Made by a program: the position numbers and the translations under genes
In this document: piece after piece, positions 19,101-26,854 of the stretch
Layout of the letters: every line of letters starts with the position of its first letter
How positions within the stretch are numbered: position 1 is the first letter of the stretch
Notes under the pieces: model-generated
The model's database searches: none
What the model saw: only the letters and a program-made list of their open reading frames with translations
Told to the model about the DNA's origin: nothing
NCBI GenBank assembly: GCA_016208105.1
Contig: JACQYS010000029.1
Span: forward strand, 164,962 to 228,961
DNA length: 64,000 nt
Direction of reading: 5' to 3'
Origin: Desulfovibrio sp.
GTDB taxonomy: Bacteria; Desulfobacterota; Desulfovibrionia; Desulfovibrionales; Desulfovibrionaceae

Positions 19101-20933
19101 GTTTCTGGGCAGATTTTCCGGCATTTGCAGGCCACCGTTCGCAAGAGACGAGGCAAGCCCGGTGACCAGGCCTATCTGACGGGTAAGTCCCTCCCGGTCC
19201 ACGCGCGCCGGGACGTCCCCGGGGGTGCCCCACAGAAACCTGCCGTCGTTGACCGTGGCCAGGGTCACACCCAAAAAGCCAGAAATGGCCGAGACCTCGC
19301 CCCCAAGCTGGGGGTGGTCCACGAAATAGCTGCGCCAGGGGCGGGTCCGGTCGGCGCGCAAGCCATTGACGAAACGCACGCCGTCCTTGGGATAGCCAAG
19401 ACCTTGGGCCGCTTCTGTCAAAAAGCCGGAAAGCCCTGAATAGGGCTGCACACGGTTGATTTCAGGCTTGAGGGAATAGAGCCACCCGTCATTGAAGGCC
19501 CCCACTCCGTCTCCATGGCTGGAGAGATGCAGGGACAGCGCGGCCATGACCTCCGCATCGCCCGTGAGCTGGCGCAGGTCCCGGGTGGTGTCGGCCGCGG
19601 CGAGCTGTCGTTTGGCGTCGGCCTCAATGTCCAGATAGCGCGCCCGGATAGCGGGAAAAAGCGTGCGCAACAGGCTGCTTTCCTGTTCGGTGAGACCGGA
19701 GAAGCTGGTCCGCCAGCTCAAGGAGCGCAACACGGCCCGGCGTGCGGTGAGCGCGGCCAGATCGTCCTGCGGGACCTTGCCCCCTTCCAGGCGAAGCTGC
19801 ATGAGCTTCGTGGACACCACGTCCACCTCGTCCTTGAGAGCCACCTCCAGCGCGGGGGCAAGCACGGGATCGGAAAGATCCGCGTCGGGCTTCTTCAGAA
19901 CCTCCAGTACGCCGGACGCCCCTTTGAGCTTATCCGCCAGGTCCTTGCGGACCGTGCGCAGGTCCTTTCCCTTGACCCGGAAGGCGGACAGAAAGTCGCG
20001 CCACCCGGCCAAGGTCTGGGCATGTCCGGCCGTGGCGGTCAGCAGTACGGAACGCTTGGGACGCTCCGCCTTGAATTTCTTGGCCGTTTCCACGAGCGCG
20101 GCCATGGATGAGGCTTCATCCGCTCCGGGTGACAGGCCGGGGATGTAGGCCAGGCTGTCGTAAAAGGCCTCAATGAGCAGGATCTGCTTGGACAGGGCGG
20201 GGTCCGAGCCTTCAATGTACAGATAGACGTTGTCGGCCAGATGGGGTTCCCAGGCCGCCTCGGAGCGCAAAATCGCGGGACGGGACAGTTGACCGGCCAG
20301 GTCGTTGTCCACGACCTTTTTATCCACGTAGAACCTGGGGAACAACACCGGGGTAAGCTCGATCTTTTCCTGGAAAACGGCCCTGGAGGCTGGCTCCCCG
20401 CCGTTATTGTTGCGGTCTACGTAGACCACCGCCCGGGCCCCCAGCAGGGCGGCGTTCATCCAGTTCTTTCCGGAGTCCAGGTCCATGAGCACGATGGCCC
20501 CGGCAACGTCTTTTCCATTAAAATCGGAAACTTCACCCGGCCCGGCGTCGATGAGCGTCCCTTCCAGGTCATTGGCGGCAGCGGGGGTGAGAACGTTCAC
20601 ATCCGCCGGGCGTATGGGGATTGTTTTCGACCCCGCCACAAGCACGCATTGGCCGTACTTCTTGACCGGAAGCTGGAACGACTGGCGGCCCACAGTGCCA
20701 AGTTCCAGGCTCTCGAACCAGGCCTGAATGATCCCGGCTGCCTCGGCGGCCCCGGCGGAGCCCGTGGAGCGGTCTCCCAGGGACGCAAGGGAGGCTATGG
20801 GGTCCTTGCCGAAAGCCTCCACTTTGGCCGGATCGGGCGCGGGCTGGCTGGCCTTGCCCTTCTTGGCCAGGCCGGTTGACGCGCACACTCCCAGCAAGGC
20901 CAGGAAGAACACAGACGCGACAAGTCGCTTCAT
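16125..20933 (-). CDS. giant FtsX-like ABC permease with degenerate M28 peptidase domain
   Basis: 1602 residues. Order: signal peptide (1-23, ...CASTGLA); M28-like region with a PA-type insert (about 30-330); a long region without recognised motifs (330-890); three helices (about 893-975); a fourth (about 1022-1042); a MacB-type periplasmic part (1043-1296); three FtsX helices (1297-1419); and a 183-residue C-terminal tail probably in the cytoplasm. In the M28 part the usual HxD and GAxD patterns read EAFYDS (254-259) and GADEASS (270-276), so the metal His is Phe; the usual EE pair is replaced by TAGHAQ (301-306). It is therefore probably not a peptidase. The ATG follows the ATPase stop codon directly. 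Likely one half of an ABC mechanotransmission or export complex. Confidence 0.82.
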   Translation of the reverse strand: MKRLVASVFFLALLGVCASTGLAKKGKASQPAPDPAKVEAFGKDPIASLASLGDRSTGSAGAAEAAGIIQAWFESLELGTVGRQSFQLPVKKYGQCVLVAGSKTIPIRPADVNVLTPAAANDLEGTLIDAGPGEVSDFNGKDVAGAIVLMDLDSGKNWMNAALLGARAVVYVDRNNNGGEPASRAVFQEKIELTPVLFPRFYVDKKVVDNDLAGQLSRPAILRSEAAWEPHLADNVYLYIEGSDPALSKQILLIEAFYDSLAYIPGLSPGADEASSMAALVETAKKFKAERPKRSVLLTATAGHAQTLAGWRDFLSAFRVKGKDLRTVRKDLADKLKGASGVLEVLKKPDADLSDPVLAPALEVALKDEVDVVSTKLMQLRLEGGKVPQDDLAALTARRAVLRSLSWRTSFSGLTEQESSLLRTLFPAIRARYLDIEADAKRQLAAADTTRDLRQLTGDAEVMAALSLHLSSHGDGVGAFNDGWLYSLKPEINRVQPYSGLSGFLTEAAQGLGYPKDGVRFVNGLRADRTRPWRSYFVDHPQLGGEVSAISGFLGVTLATVNDGRFLWGTPGDVPARVDREGLTRQIGLVTGLASSLANGGLQMPENLPRNGFATLGGRAKFIRQGELFPDRAAAGTVALVFQGDSRFLTMAGSDGSFKVSGLADSRHVLDKAVVEGYRFSPQTGEAVWAVDKKQTGKDAYRVRLRRLVSEIDLVMFSCKQSTIFSTFDPRTFRYFTKVELLDGRREAEPMRYWFSRLDTLSSTLFSVFLEPSATYKLILSDTVLAKKMILLDSSPERPDGTGYPVDKWPLLPWTELHAAEDMWDLLTPRIKNLEDHGIFNERIREMQDTGRGMLAKAVELRAQKRYDEALSQARGSWAFAARVYNDVEKTQKDVLIGVLFYIALFIPFAYCMERLIFAFTDIHKRILGFLGILTTVIAIIYNVHPAFKLTYSPMVVILAFFIIGLAMVVAFIIIMRFEQEMEELQRRAKHVKASEIGKLKAFAASFSIGVTNLRRRKIRTSLTCATLVILTFTIMSFTSVRSARVDHAVRFSPTSTYQGVMLKNLGWKTIPIEAENVLSDHAGQGKASPRAVIEAKDRVNPFVTQVKGPSKHETVQGVLGLSYAEAAVTRMDRILTAGHWFKDGERSAVLLPEALAQRIGATAGSKVMLWGEPYEVAGIFSGKALDQLTDLDGEPLTPVIFPSEAAVEVTETDKDAVESGEDVVSYQGRYQHVPGDQVIILPYESVMSLGGQLKSLAVTADGAQDLADKLADRFGLTIYAGLPGGTFVLQSSDTINYAGVPNIVVPLAIAMLIVLSTMIGAVYERKREIAVYTAVGLAPTHVSFLFIAEALAFAVISAVMGYLLAQTTAGLLSGTAVWKGMTANYSSLAGVAAMGLVIMVVLVSVIYPSRVAANIAIPDVNRSWTLPEPQGNTIKATLPFLMHIREQDCAGGFLLEYYKAHYDVSHGLFSTAEIRQDFVCPWKDPGAGPHPGELHGEFCALDSCLRIMAKVWLAPFDFGINQQVTITFSPAMWHPGYLEIEVELTREAGEARMWKRLNKGFLDDLRKQMLVWRSLDEERRTSYEASVDTSMKNPEAPGRVA

Positions 20934-21674
20934 CTAGTATTCCTTGGCCCCGATGCCGCCCAGAGTGATCTTCAGCTGGTCGCGCTCCTCGATCTTGTCG
21001 ATGCGCCCGTCTCGAATCCAGACCACCCGGTCGGAGACGTTCAGCATCTTGTAGTCGTGGGTGGCGGAGATGATGGTGACGTTGCGCTCCTGGCTCAAGT
21101 TCTTGAGCAGGGTGATGATCTCCTCGCCTGTGGTGAGGTCCAGGTTGCCAGTGGGTTCGTCCGCCAGGACGATGGCCGGATTGTTGGCCAGGGAGCGCGC
21201 TATGGCCACTCGCTGCTGCTGGCCGCCGGAGAGTTCCATGGGCCTGTGGGCGTGGCGTTCGCGCAGGCCCACCAGCCCGAGAAGGCTCAAGCCCCTTTCG
21301 ATGGCCTCGTCCTCGGGCACGCCCGCGAAGGTCATGGGCAGGGTGACGTTCTCCAGGGCGCTCATCACCTGAATGAGATTGAAGGTCTGGAAAATATAGC
21401 CGATCTTTCTGTTTCGAAGCCAGGCCAGCTCATAGGCGTCGAGCTGGGCAATATCCACCTCGTCGATGAAGACCTTGCCGGTGGTAGGCTTGTCCAGGCC
21501 GCCGATCATGTTGAAAAGCGTCGATTTTCCGGAGCCGGAAGGCCCCATGATGGACAGGTACTCCCCGGAATGGATGGAGAGGTCAACGCCCTTCAGGGCC
21601 TGGACAGTGAGCTTGCCCAGTTCGAAGGACTTGGTGACCCCGGCGACTCGGACGATATTGTGCTTCGAAGCCAT
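20934..21674 (-). CDS. ABC transporter ATPase, LolD/MacB type
   Basis: 246-residue ATPase that would drive the FtsX permeases on either side. Walker [10 protein letters not shown], signature [17 protein letters not shown], Walker [13 protein letters not shown] (the GNLD ending is typical of LolD/MacB/FtsE-like ATPases) and switch His in ISATHDYKM. It opens [20 protein letters not shown]. It begins three bases after the small permease and ends exactly where the giant permease begins, so all three are almost certainly co-translated and assembled. Confidence 0.93.
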   Translation of the reverse strand: MASKHNIVRVAGVTKSFELGKLTVQALKGVDLSIHSGEYLSIMGPSGSGKSTLFNMIGGLDKPTTGKVFIDEVDIAQLDAYELAWLRNRKIGYIFQTFNLIQVMSALENVTLPMTFAGVPEDEAIERGLSLLGLVGLRERHAHRPMELSGGQQQRVAIARSLANNPAIVLADEPTGNLDLTTGEEIITLLKNLSQERNVTIISATHDYKMLNVSDRVVWIRDGRIDKIEERDQLKITLGGIGAKEY

Positions 21675-21677
21675 GCT

Positions 21678-22391
21678 TTATTCCTCTGCGCGCATGGCCA
21701 CCACCGGAGGCATCCGGGAGGCCACCAAAGCAGGATAGGACACTCCGACCAGGCTCAGAGTAAAACCCACCAAAACGGCCCAGCCCATGCTGGACGCTAC
21801 TTCCGCAGCTTGCAGGTGATAGAGTGCGGGCATGCCGAACCTGAAGACGCCCATGAGAATTCCCACCAGCCCGCCGAGAAACGCCCCGGCGAACGCTCCG
21901 GCCAGGCCCTGCATTCCAGCTTCAAGCAGAAATAGCCGCAGCACGAAGCTGTCCAGGGCGCCCAGGCACTTCATGGTGCCGATTTCACGGAAACGTTCCG
22001 TTACGGCCATGAGCTGCGCATTCACGATGCCCACTGCGCACACCAGAAGGGACAGAATCACTATCCACCGGTCCTTGGCGCTGGCCGCCACCTCGAAGCT
22101 GCCCGGATAACGTCCGGGGGCCAGGTCGAACCCGGCCTTGATGAGTTCCGTCTGGAGGGCGGGATCGCCCGAGGCCAGGAGGCCCATGGCCACGTCATGC
22201 CCAAGGAGCGTGAAGGCCAGGAAAGCCACAGCCAGCACCAGGCTCATGACCGTGATAAGCGAGCGGAAAAAGCGCACCTTGAGGCTCTTCACGCTTATCT
22301 CGAAAGACTTGCCCATGGGCAGGACCACCTGCCTGGCCACGGTCTCCCCGGACTGCGTGAAGGGTCGATGTTTTACGTTCTGCTGGTCCAT
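21678..22391 (-). CDS. minimal FtsX-like ABC permease
   Basis: 237 residues. An N-terminal cytoplasmic part ends in the amphipathic lead SFEISVKSLKVRFFRS, then TM1 (LITVMSLVLAVAFLAFTLLG), only about 50 residues outside the membrane, then three FtsX helices (WIVILSLLVCAVGIVNAQLM, LLEAGMQGLAGAFAGAFLGG, MGWAVLVGFTLSLVGVSYPA). The REIGTMKCLGA motif is the usual FtsX coupling segment. Compared with MacB/LolC permeases it lacks the large periplasmic domain, which its partner at 16125-20933 has in excess. It is the first gene of the operon; the ATG at 22391 has no strong Shine-Dalgarno sequence, and a later Met is possible. Confidence 0.85.
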   Translation of the reverse strand: MDQQNVKHRPFTQSGETVARQVVLPMGKSFEISVKSLKVRFFRSLITVMSLVLAVAFLAFTLLGHDVAMGLLASGDPALQTELIKAGFDLAPGRYPGSFEVAASAKDRWIVILSLLVCAVGIVNAQLMAVTERFREIGTMKCLGALDSFVLRLFLLEAGMQGLAGAFAGAFLGGLVGILMGVFRFGMPALYHLQAAEVASSMGWAVLVGFTLSLVGVSYPALVASRMPPVVAMRAEE

Positions 22392-22497
22392 GCCGGTTTG
22401 TATCCGATCTGCGTGGAATTCCTAGTACATTGGTTTGTAGCCCATCTCCCCGCAAATGGAAAGAGGCGGGAAACGTCGATTTGGTGTCAACCGGCGG

Positions 22498-22998
22498 CTA
22501 TTCTCCCACCTGCTCGCCCGCCAGGCCGCGCATGTTCTTCCAGGTCTCCTCGTCCAATGCCTTCACCTTTTCGGCGTGCTCATTGAAAAGGCCTTCCAGG
22601 CGTTTGCGCTCCTGCGAGTCCCCGGCCCGGCGCGATGCGATAAGCGCGGTCAGGGCGAAGCTCTCGTGGATCTTGGCCAGCCTGTAATTGCGTTCCTTTT
22701 CCGGGTAGCGCGCGGGATTCGCCTGGAACACCTCCAGGGCCTTCTCGTTGTCGGCCTGGGCCTGGGCATAGTCGCGAAGAACCAGGTACACCGCGTTTCG
22801 CGTCAGGTAGCTCTGGTAATCATCGGGCGACTGCTGCACCAACTGGTCGGCAGTGACCAGGGCGGCCTTTGGCCGGCCGGCATCCAAGAACTCGAGCACC
22901 TGCAACTGCTTGTTGGACGGCTCCTTCTTGGGGCCGGAGACCACCGAACAGCCGCACAAGAAAAAGGCCGCGAACAGAATACTTATGATGATCCGCAT
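22498..22998 (-). CDS. TPR-like lipoprotein
   Basis: 166 residues. Residues 1-17 are a lipoprotein signal with lipobox LCGC, so the mature protein is lipid-anchored at about Cys17. Two or three TPR-like helix pairs follow (LQVLEFLDAGRPKAALVTADQLV, DYQSYLTRNAVYLVLRDYAQAQ with DNEKALEVF). The C-terminus is acidic helical. The gene starts inside the end of the pseudouridine synthase gene (16-base overlap) with AAGGAG before the ATG, and lies 106 bases upstream of the FtsX operon on the same strand, so it could be an outer part of that system; this is inferred only from position. Confidence 0.75.
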   Translation of the reverse strand: MRIIISILFAAFFLCGCSVVSGPKKEPSNKQLQVLEFLDAGRPKAALVTADQLVQQSPDDYQSYLTRNAVYLVLRDYAQAQADNEKALEVFQANPARYPEKERNYRLAKIHESFALTALIASRRAGDSQERKRLEGLFNEHAEKVKALDEETWKNMRGLAGEQVGE

Positions 22999-23849
22999 GC
23001 GTTCTCCTTTGAAAATATCTCGATCAACTCTTTAACTTCCTCCCAGTCGGGAAGCGCCTGAGCACTAAATCCTGGGAAATTCACGCACCAATGGTGCAAC
23101 CGCAGGCCTGGCGCCGCAGGGCCGTCATACAAAACGTCACCCGCTATGGCATACCCAGCCCGGGCGAGGTGGGCCCGTATCTGATGCCTGGCCCCCTTTG
23201 CGATACAAGCCTCCACCAGGGTCAACCCGCCAACGGCCGTTATCGGCCGGATGCCTGTCCAGCGAAGGCTGTCCTGGCTGTCGGCGTCAAGCACCTTTAC
23301 CCGGGCTCGATCCGCCGTGTCCAATGCCCATTTCAGCCGCAAGGGTGCGTCCAGCGCACCGTGGACAAGTGAGAGATAGCGTTTGTCAACGCGCCCGGCG
23401 TTCTCCAACAACCGAAAGTTCTCGGCCGCCTGGGGGGTCAAGGCCCCGAGCACGATCCCGGAAGTGTCCCGGTCCAGGCGGTTGACCAGCGTCACCTGCT
23501 CTCCGGGCATGAGCTCCGGCAAACATCCCTCCAGGCTCGGTTCGAACGAACCGCACACGCTCACCGAATGAAGGCCGGAAGGTTTGAAAAAGGCCGCGAA
23601 AGACTCGCTCTTGCGGATAAGGCGCGGCGCGGCGCACAGGAGCTCAGGGTCGCCATGGGCCATGGCCACGATCTGGCCGCTCCGCAGTTTGTAGCCCTCC
23701 GTCCTGGCGGACCCGTCCACCATGGCGGCGCCCCTTCGCACCAGGCGGCGGGCGGCGCGCAGGCTCATGGCGCCGGCCTGGGCCAGAAAACGGTCCAGGC
23801 GCTCTCCCTGGGCCTCTAGCGGCACTGCGAATGTCTTTTCGTTTGTCAT
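22983..23849 (-). CDS. RluA family pseudouridine synthase
   Basis: About 288 residues. It converts uridine to pseudouridine in rRNA or tRNA. An S4-like RNA-binding segment is at the N-terminus (ERLDRFLAQAGAMSLRAARR). The catalytic Asp is in NRLDRDTSGIV. KRYLSLVHG and KGARHQIRAHLARAGYAIAGD complete the RluA signature. The ATG at 23849 is chosen over an in-frame GTG two codons earlier. The exact target site cannot be told within the RluA/C/D group. It is divergent from asmA, with a 52-base gap that must hold both promoters. Confidence 0.9.
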   Translation of the reverse strand: MTNEKTFAVPLEAQGERLDRFLAQAGAMSLRAARRLVRRGAAMVDGSARTEGYKLRSGQIVAMAHGDPELLCAAPRLIRKSESFAAFFKPSGLHSVSVCGSFEPSLEGCLPELMPGEQVTLVNRLDRDTSGIVLGALTPQAAENFRLLENAGRVDKRYLSLVHGALDAPLRLKWALDTADRARVKVLDADSQDSLRWTGIRPITAVGGLTLVEACIAKGARHQIRAHLARAGYAIAGDVLYDGPAAPGLRLHHWCVNFPGFSAQALPDWEEVKELIEIFSKENACGSS

Positions 23850-23901
23850 GGGCACGTATGAGGTCTATAGAACAACGTGAACCTTTCCAAGGAGCGAATG
23901 G

Positions 23902-26280
23902 ATGAGAACCCCTATAAAAATCGCGATTTTCTCCGCAGCAGGAGTGTGCGTTCTCATGGCTGCCCTGGTTGTCCTTGGCTTAAGCCTGGACCCCAACGCC
24001 TTCAAGAACCAAATAGCCAAGACGCTGAAAGACACTACGGGTCTTGACGTGGCTTTTTTCGGCCCCATCAAGGTCACCTATTTTCCCTCGCTTGGAGTGG
24101 AACTCAGCCAAGTGGCCGTGAACTCTCCCGCTGACGTCGGAGGGGACGTTCTGGCCAAGCTCGGCAAGGCCAGCGTGTCCGTCAAGGTGATCCCTCTCCT
24201 CTCCGGCAAGGTCGAGGCCGGAAAAGTGAGTCTTGACGGCCTGGAACTAGGCATCGTCCGGGATGAGAAAGGCAACCTGAACCTTCCCAAATCACCGGTG
24301 AAAGAGGTGACGTTCGAGGGCGAAAAAGTGGTGATCGTCACCGACAAGAACGAACGCTTCGCCATCGACTACCAGATCGAAGACGTCAGTATAACCAATT
24401 CCCGCTTCACGTTCGACGACCGCATGACGAAAAACAAGGCGCGGGTAACCGAATTCAACCTGAACACCGGCCGGGTGGTCCGGGGCAAGGCCTTCCCGGT
24501 GACCCTGGGCTTCAACTACTCCCTGGCCGAACCCGAGGCATCAGGGCGCGTGGAGCTCTCCGGGCAGGCCATGGCCATACCCGAAGCCCTGCGCTTCGCC
24601 TTCGAGAACGCCAGCCTCAAGACCACCGCCAGCGGCAAGACCCTCCCGGTTAAGTCCGTTGAGGCCAGTTACACGGGCACCATCAAGGTGGACGTGAACA
24701 ACCAAGTATTCTCAGGAGAAGGGCTCAAGCTTTCCGCCACCGGCAAAGGCGGCATCCTGCCCGAGGCCGGGGCCGGGTTCAGCCTGGGCATGACCATCAA
24801 GACAGATCTGAAACAAGGCGTTGCGGACATCACCGGGCTCATGCTCGACGTCATGGGGTTCGCGCTCTCAGGCGAAGTCCATGCCGTGAACGTTCACCAG
24901 GCGGCCCAGGTCAACGCCACCCTGGCCACAAACGAATTCAACCCCAAGCAGGTGCTGGAGAAATTCGGCGTGGCCATTCAGGATTCCGGCACGGCCAAAG
25001 CCCAGTTCAAGATCAATACGGACATGGCGAAGGGCACCACCGACATCACCGATTTCTCGATCAAGGCCCTGGGGCTGGACATCACCTCGGAACTCCACGC
25101 CACGGACATCACGGGAACCGCATCAGTAAAGGGCAAGTTCGCCCTGGCCGAATGCAACCCCCGCCAGATACTGGCCAGACTCGGGCAGCCCTTGCCCGCG
25201 TCCTCAGACGCTTCGGCCCTGACCAAGCTCCAGCTGGCTTACACCTTCGAAGGCAGAGGGGACACGTTCTCCCTGCGCACGGAAACCTTCAAGCTGGACA
25301 ACACCTCCATGTCGCTGGCCATGAATATGGATAAGCACCAGAAACCAAAGATCAATTTTGTTTTCAAGGCGGACAGCCTGGATGCGGACCGCTACATCCC
25401 CGCGGGAGGCGGCGAGAAGCAGGCCCCGGCCAAGAAGGATGCGGCCAAACCCGTGGATGTGGCGGCGGACGTGACCGGCACCGTGGAAATCGGCAAGCTC
25501 AAGGCGGCCAAACTCCACATGCAGAACGTCAGCGCAAAGTTAGCCATCAAAGACAACACGCTGGAGGTCAGCCCCCTTCAGCTGTCGTTGTACCAGGGGT
25601 CACTGAAAGCCAGCCTGCGCCATTCCCTGCGTGGCGGCGCCAACGCTCCTCTCTCGGCCTCGGTAAACGCCGACGGAATTCAACTGGAGCCCTTGCTCAC
25701 CGACATGCAGGGCAAGGCCAAGCTCTCGGGGCGTGCTTCCGTGAACGCCTCGGTAACGGCAACGGGGCAGGAGGCCAAGGAAGTGCTTTCCTCGCTGAAC
25801 GGCAAGACATCCTTCGCCTTGAGAAACGGCGCCATCCTGGGCTTCGACCTCTCCCCGGACGTTTTCTCCTCCAAGGAAAAACTCATGGCCCAGGGCCAAG
25901 GCCAGGCCAGGACCAACTACGAATCCATCACCGGCAGCTTCCTCATCTCGAACGGGGTGGCCTCGGGCAACGACCTGCTGGCCGTGGTGCCTCCCCACAA
26001 AGTGACCGGCCAGGGCTGGATAAACCTCGCGGCCGAAACCCTGGACTACAAGGTACAGGCCAGTTTCGCCAAACTGGCGACCATCCCTGTCCACCTGACG
26101 GGCAGCCTCTCTTCCCCGAACGTGTCCGTGGACGCGGCCGCCCTGGCCACAGGCGTTGCCAAGGGCGTTCTGGATACCGTTGTGAAGTCGCCCCAGGGTG
26201 TGATCAATGCCCCGGGCAACGTGGGCAAAGGCGCCCTGGACGCCGTGGGCAACATCCTGGGGTTGCCGAAAAAACCGTGA
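23902..26280 (+). CDS. AsmA family protein
   Basis: 792 residues, one N-terminal membrane anchor (IAIFSAAGVCVLMAALVVLGLSL) and a long periplasmic part. The AsmA start motif is clear: LDPNAFKNQIAKTLKDTTGLDVAFFGPIKV without the breaks, then repeated beta-rich stretches, and an AsmA_2-like end (ALRNGAILGFDLSPDVFSSKEKL and the TGQGWINLAAETLDYKVQASF region). AsmA-like proteins are bridge-type lipid transfer or outer-membrane assembly factors. The ATG has AAGGAG seven bases upstream. A strong terminator follows at 26311, so it is probably a single-gene unit. Confidence 0.9.
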   Translation: MRTPIKIAIFSAAGVCVLMAALVVLGLSLDPNAFKNQIAKTLKDTTGLDVAFFGPIKVTYFPSLGVELSQVAVNSPADVGGDVLAKLGKASVSVKVIPLLSGKVEAGKVSLDGLELGIVRDEKGNLNLPKSPVKEVTFEGEKVVIVTDKNERFAIDYQIEDVSITNSRFTFDDRMTKNKARVTEFNLNTGRVVRGKAFPVTLGFNYSLAEPEASGRVELSGQAMAIPEALRFAFENASLKTTASGKTLPVKSVEASYTGTIKVDVNNQVFSGEGLKLSATGKGGILPEAGAGFSLGMTIKTDLKQGVADITGLMLDVMGFALSGEVHAVNVHQAAQVNATLATNEFNPKQVLEKFGVAIQDSGTAKAQFKINTDMAKGTTDITDFSIKALGLDITSELHATDITGTASVKGKFALAECNPRQILARLGQPLPASSDASALTKLQLAYTFEGRGDTFSLRTETFKLDNTSMSLAMNMDKHQKPKINFVFKADSLDADRYIPAGGGEKQAPAKKDAAKPVDVAADVTGTVEIGKLKAAKLHMQNVSAKLAIKDNTLEVSPLQLSLYQGSLKASLRHSLRGGANAPLSASVNADGIQLEPLLTDMQGKAKLSGRASVNASVTATGQEAKEVLSSLNGKTSFALRNGAILGFDLSPDVFSSKEKLMAQGQGQARTNYESITGSFLISNGVASGNDLLAVVPPHKVTGQGWINLAAETLDYKVQASFAKLATIPVHLTGSLSSPNVSVDAAALATGVAKGVLDTVVKSPQGVINAPGNVGKGALDAVGNILGLPKKP

Positions 26281-26310
26281 GTTGGGGGAGAAGAGACGCG
26301 TGAGAAATCA

Positions 26311-26334
26311 GGGGGGCAAATGCCCCCCCTTTTT
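26311..26334 (+). terminator. terminator of the asmA gene
   Basis: Perfect 8-base stem GGGGGGCA (26311-26318) / TGCCCCCC (26321-26328), loop AA, followed by CTTTTTT. It lies 30 bases past the asmA stop codon. Its T-run ends next to the stop codon of the small gene on the other strand (26337). Confidence 0.85.
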
Positions 26335-26336
26335 TA

Positions 26337-26660
26337 TCAGTGGTAGGTGCGTTGTTTAAAGGTCCAGTGTGCTTCCGGAACCCGCACCAGATGCAAGTCC
26401 TTTCCGCTATCGGCGCACAGCACCAGCTCCATGGTGGCTTCGACCCAGTAGGCCCGCAAGCTCAAGCCATCTTCCTGAAGAGACTCCCCTTGCAGAAGAG
26501 TCATGGCCAGATGGTGCAGGGTCTTTATCACGGAATCCGAGAAGTACAGGTCATCGTAATCGATCTCGTTCAAGGTCATTTCACCGAGTCCGAGGCTGTG
26601 GGCCACCCGGCTGGTCAATTCCGGATTGTCCTGGTCCGGGGCGTGATGGCTTGTGTGCAT
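26337..26660 (-). CDS. small conserved-looking protein of unknown function
   Basis: 107 residues, soluble, acidic. The ATG at 26660 is fixed by a perfect AAGGAGG seven bases upstream; the in-frame extension to 26738 is rejected. It opens MHTSHHAPDQDN and contains LGLGEMTLNEIDYDDLYFSD, SVIKTLHHLAMTLLQGE and LSLRAYWVEATMELVLCAD. No membrane segment or known motif is seen. It is divergent from the AddA-like gene, 194 bases away. I do not recognise it. Confidence 0.65.
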   Translation of the reverse strand: MHTSHHAPDQDNPELTSRVAHSLGLGEMTLNEIDYDDLYFSDSVIKTLHHLAMTLLQGESLQEDGLSLRAYWVEATMELVLCADSGKDLHLVRVPEAHWTFKQRTYH

Positions 26661-26854
26661 GATCCGCCTCCTTGCGAACACTTCGAGGTTCACAAAGCAA
26701 ATCCTATGCCGCGGCACTTTCATCCCTCCTGGCCGCAAGCCTTTGTATCGGCGGTTCGCAGGTGCAATTTCTCAAGCGCCCAGAGCTGGCGATTGCCCTG
26801 CCGGACCGAAGCGATTACACTTGCTTTCAAGCAAGGCCCACCACGAAATCCACG

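Noticed and set aside
18099..19439. 446-residue open frame on the plus strand
   Set aside because: Antisense to the giant permease, with biased composition and no motif.
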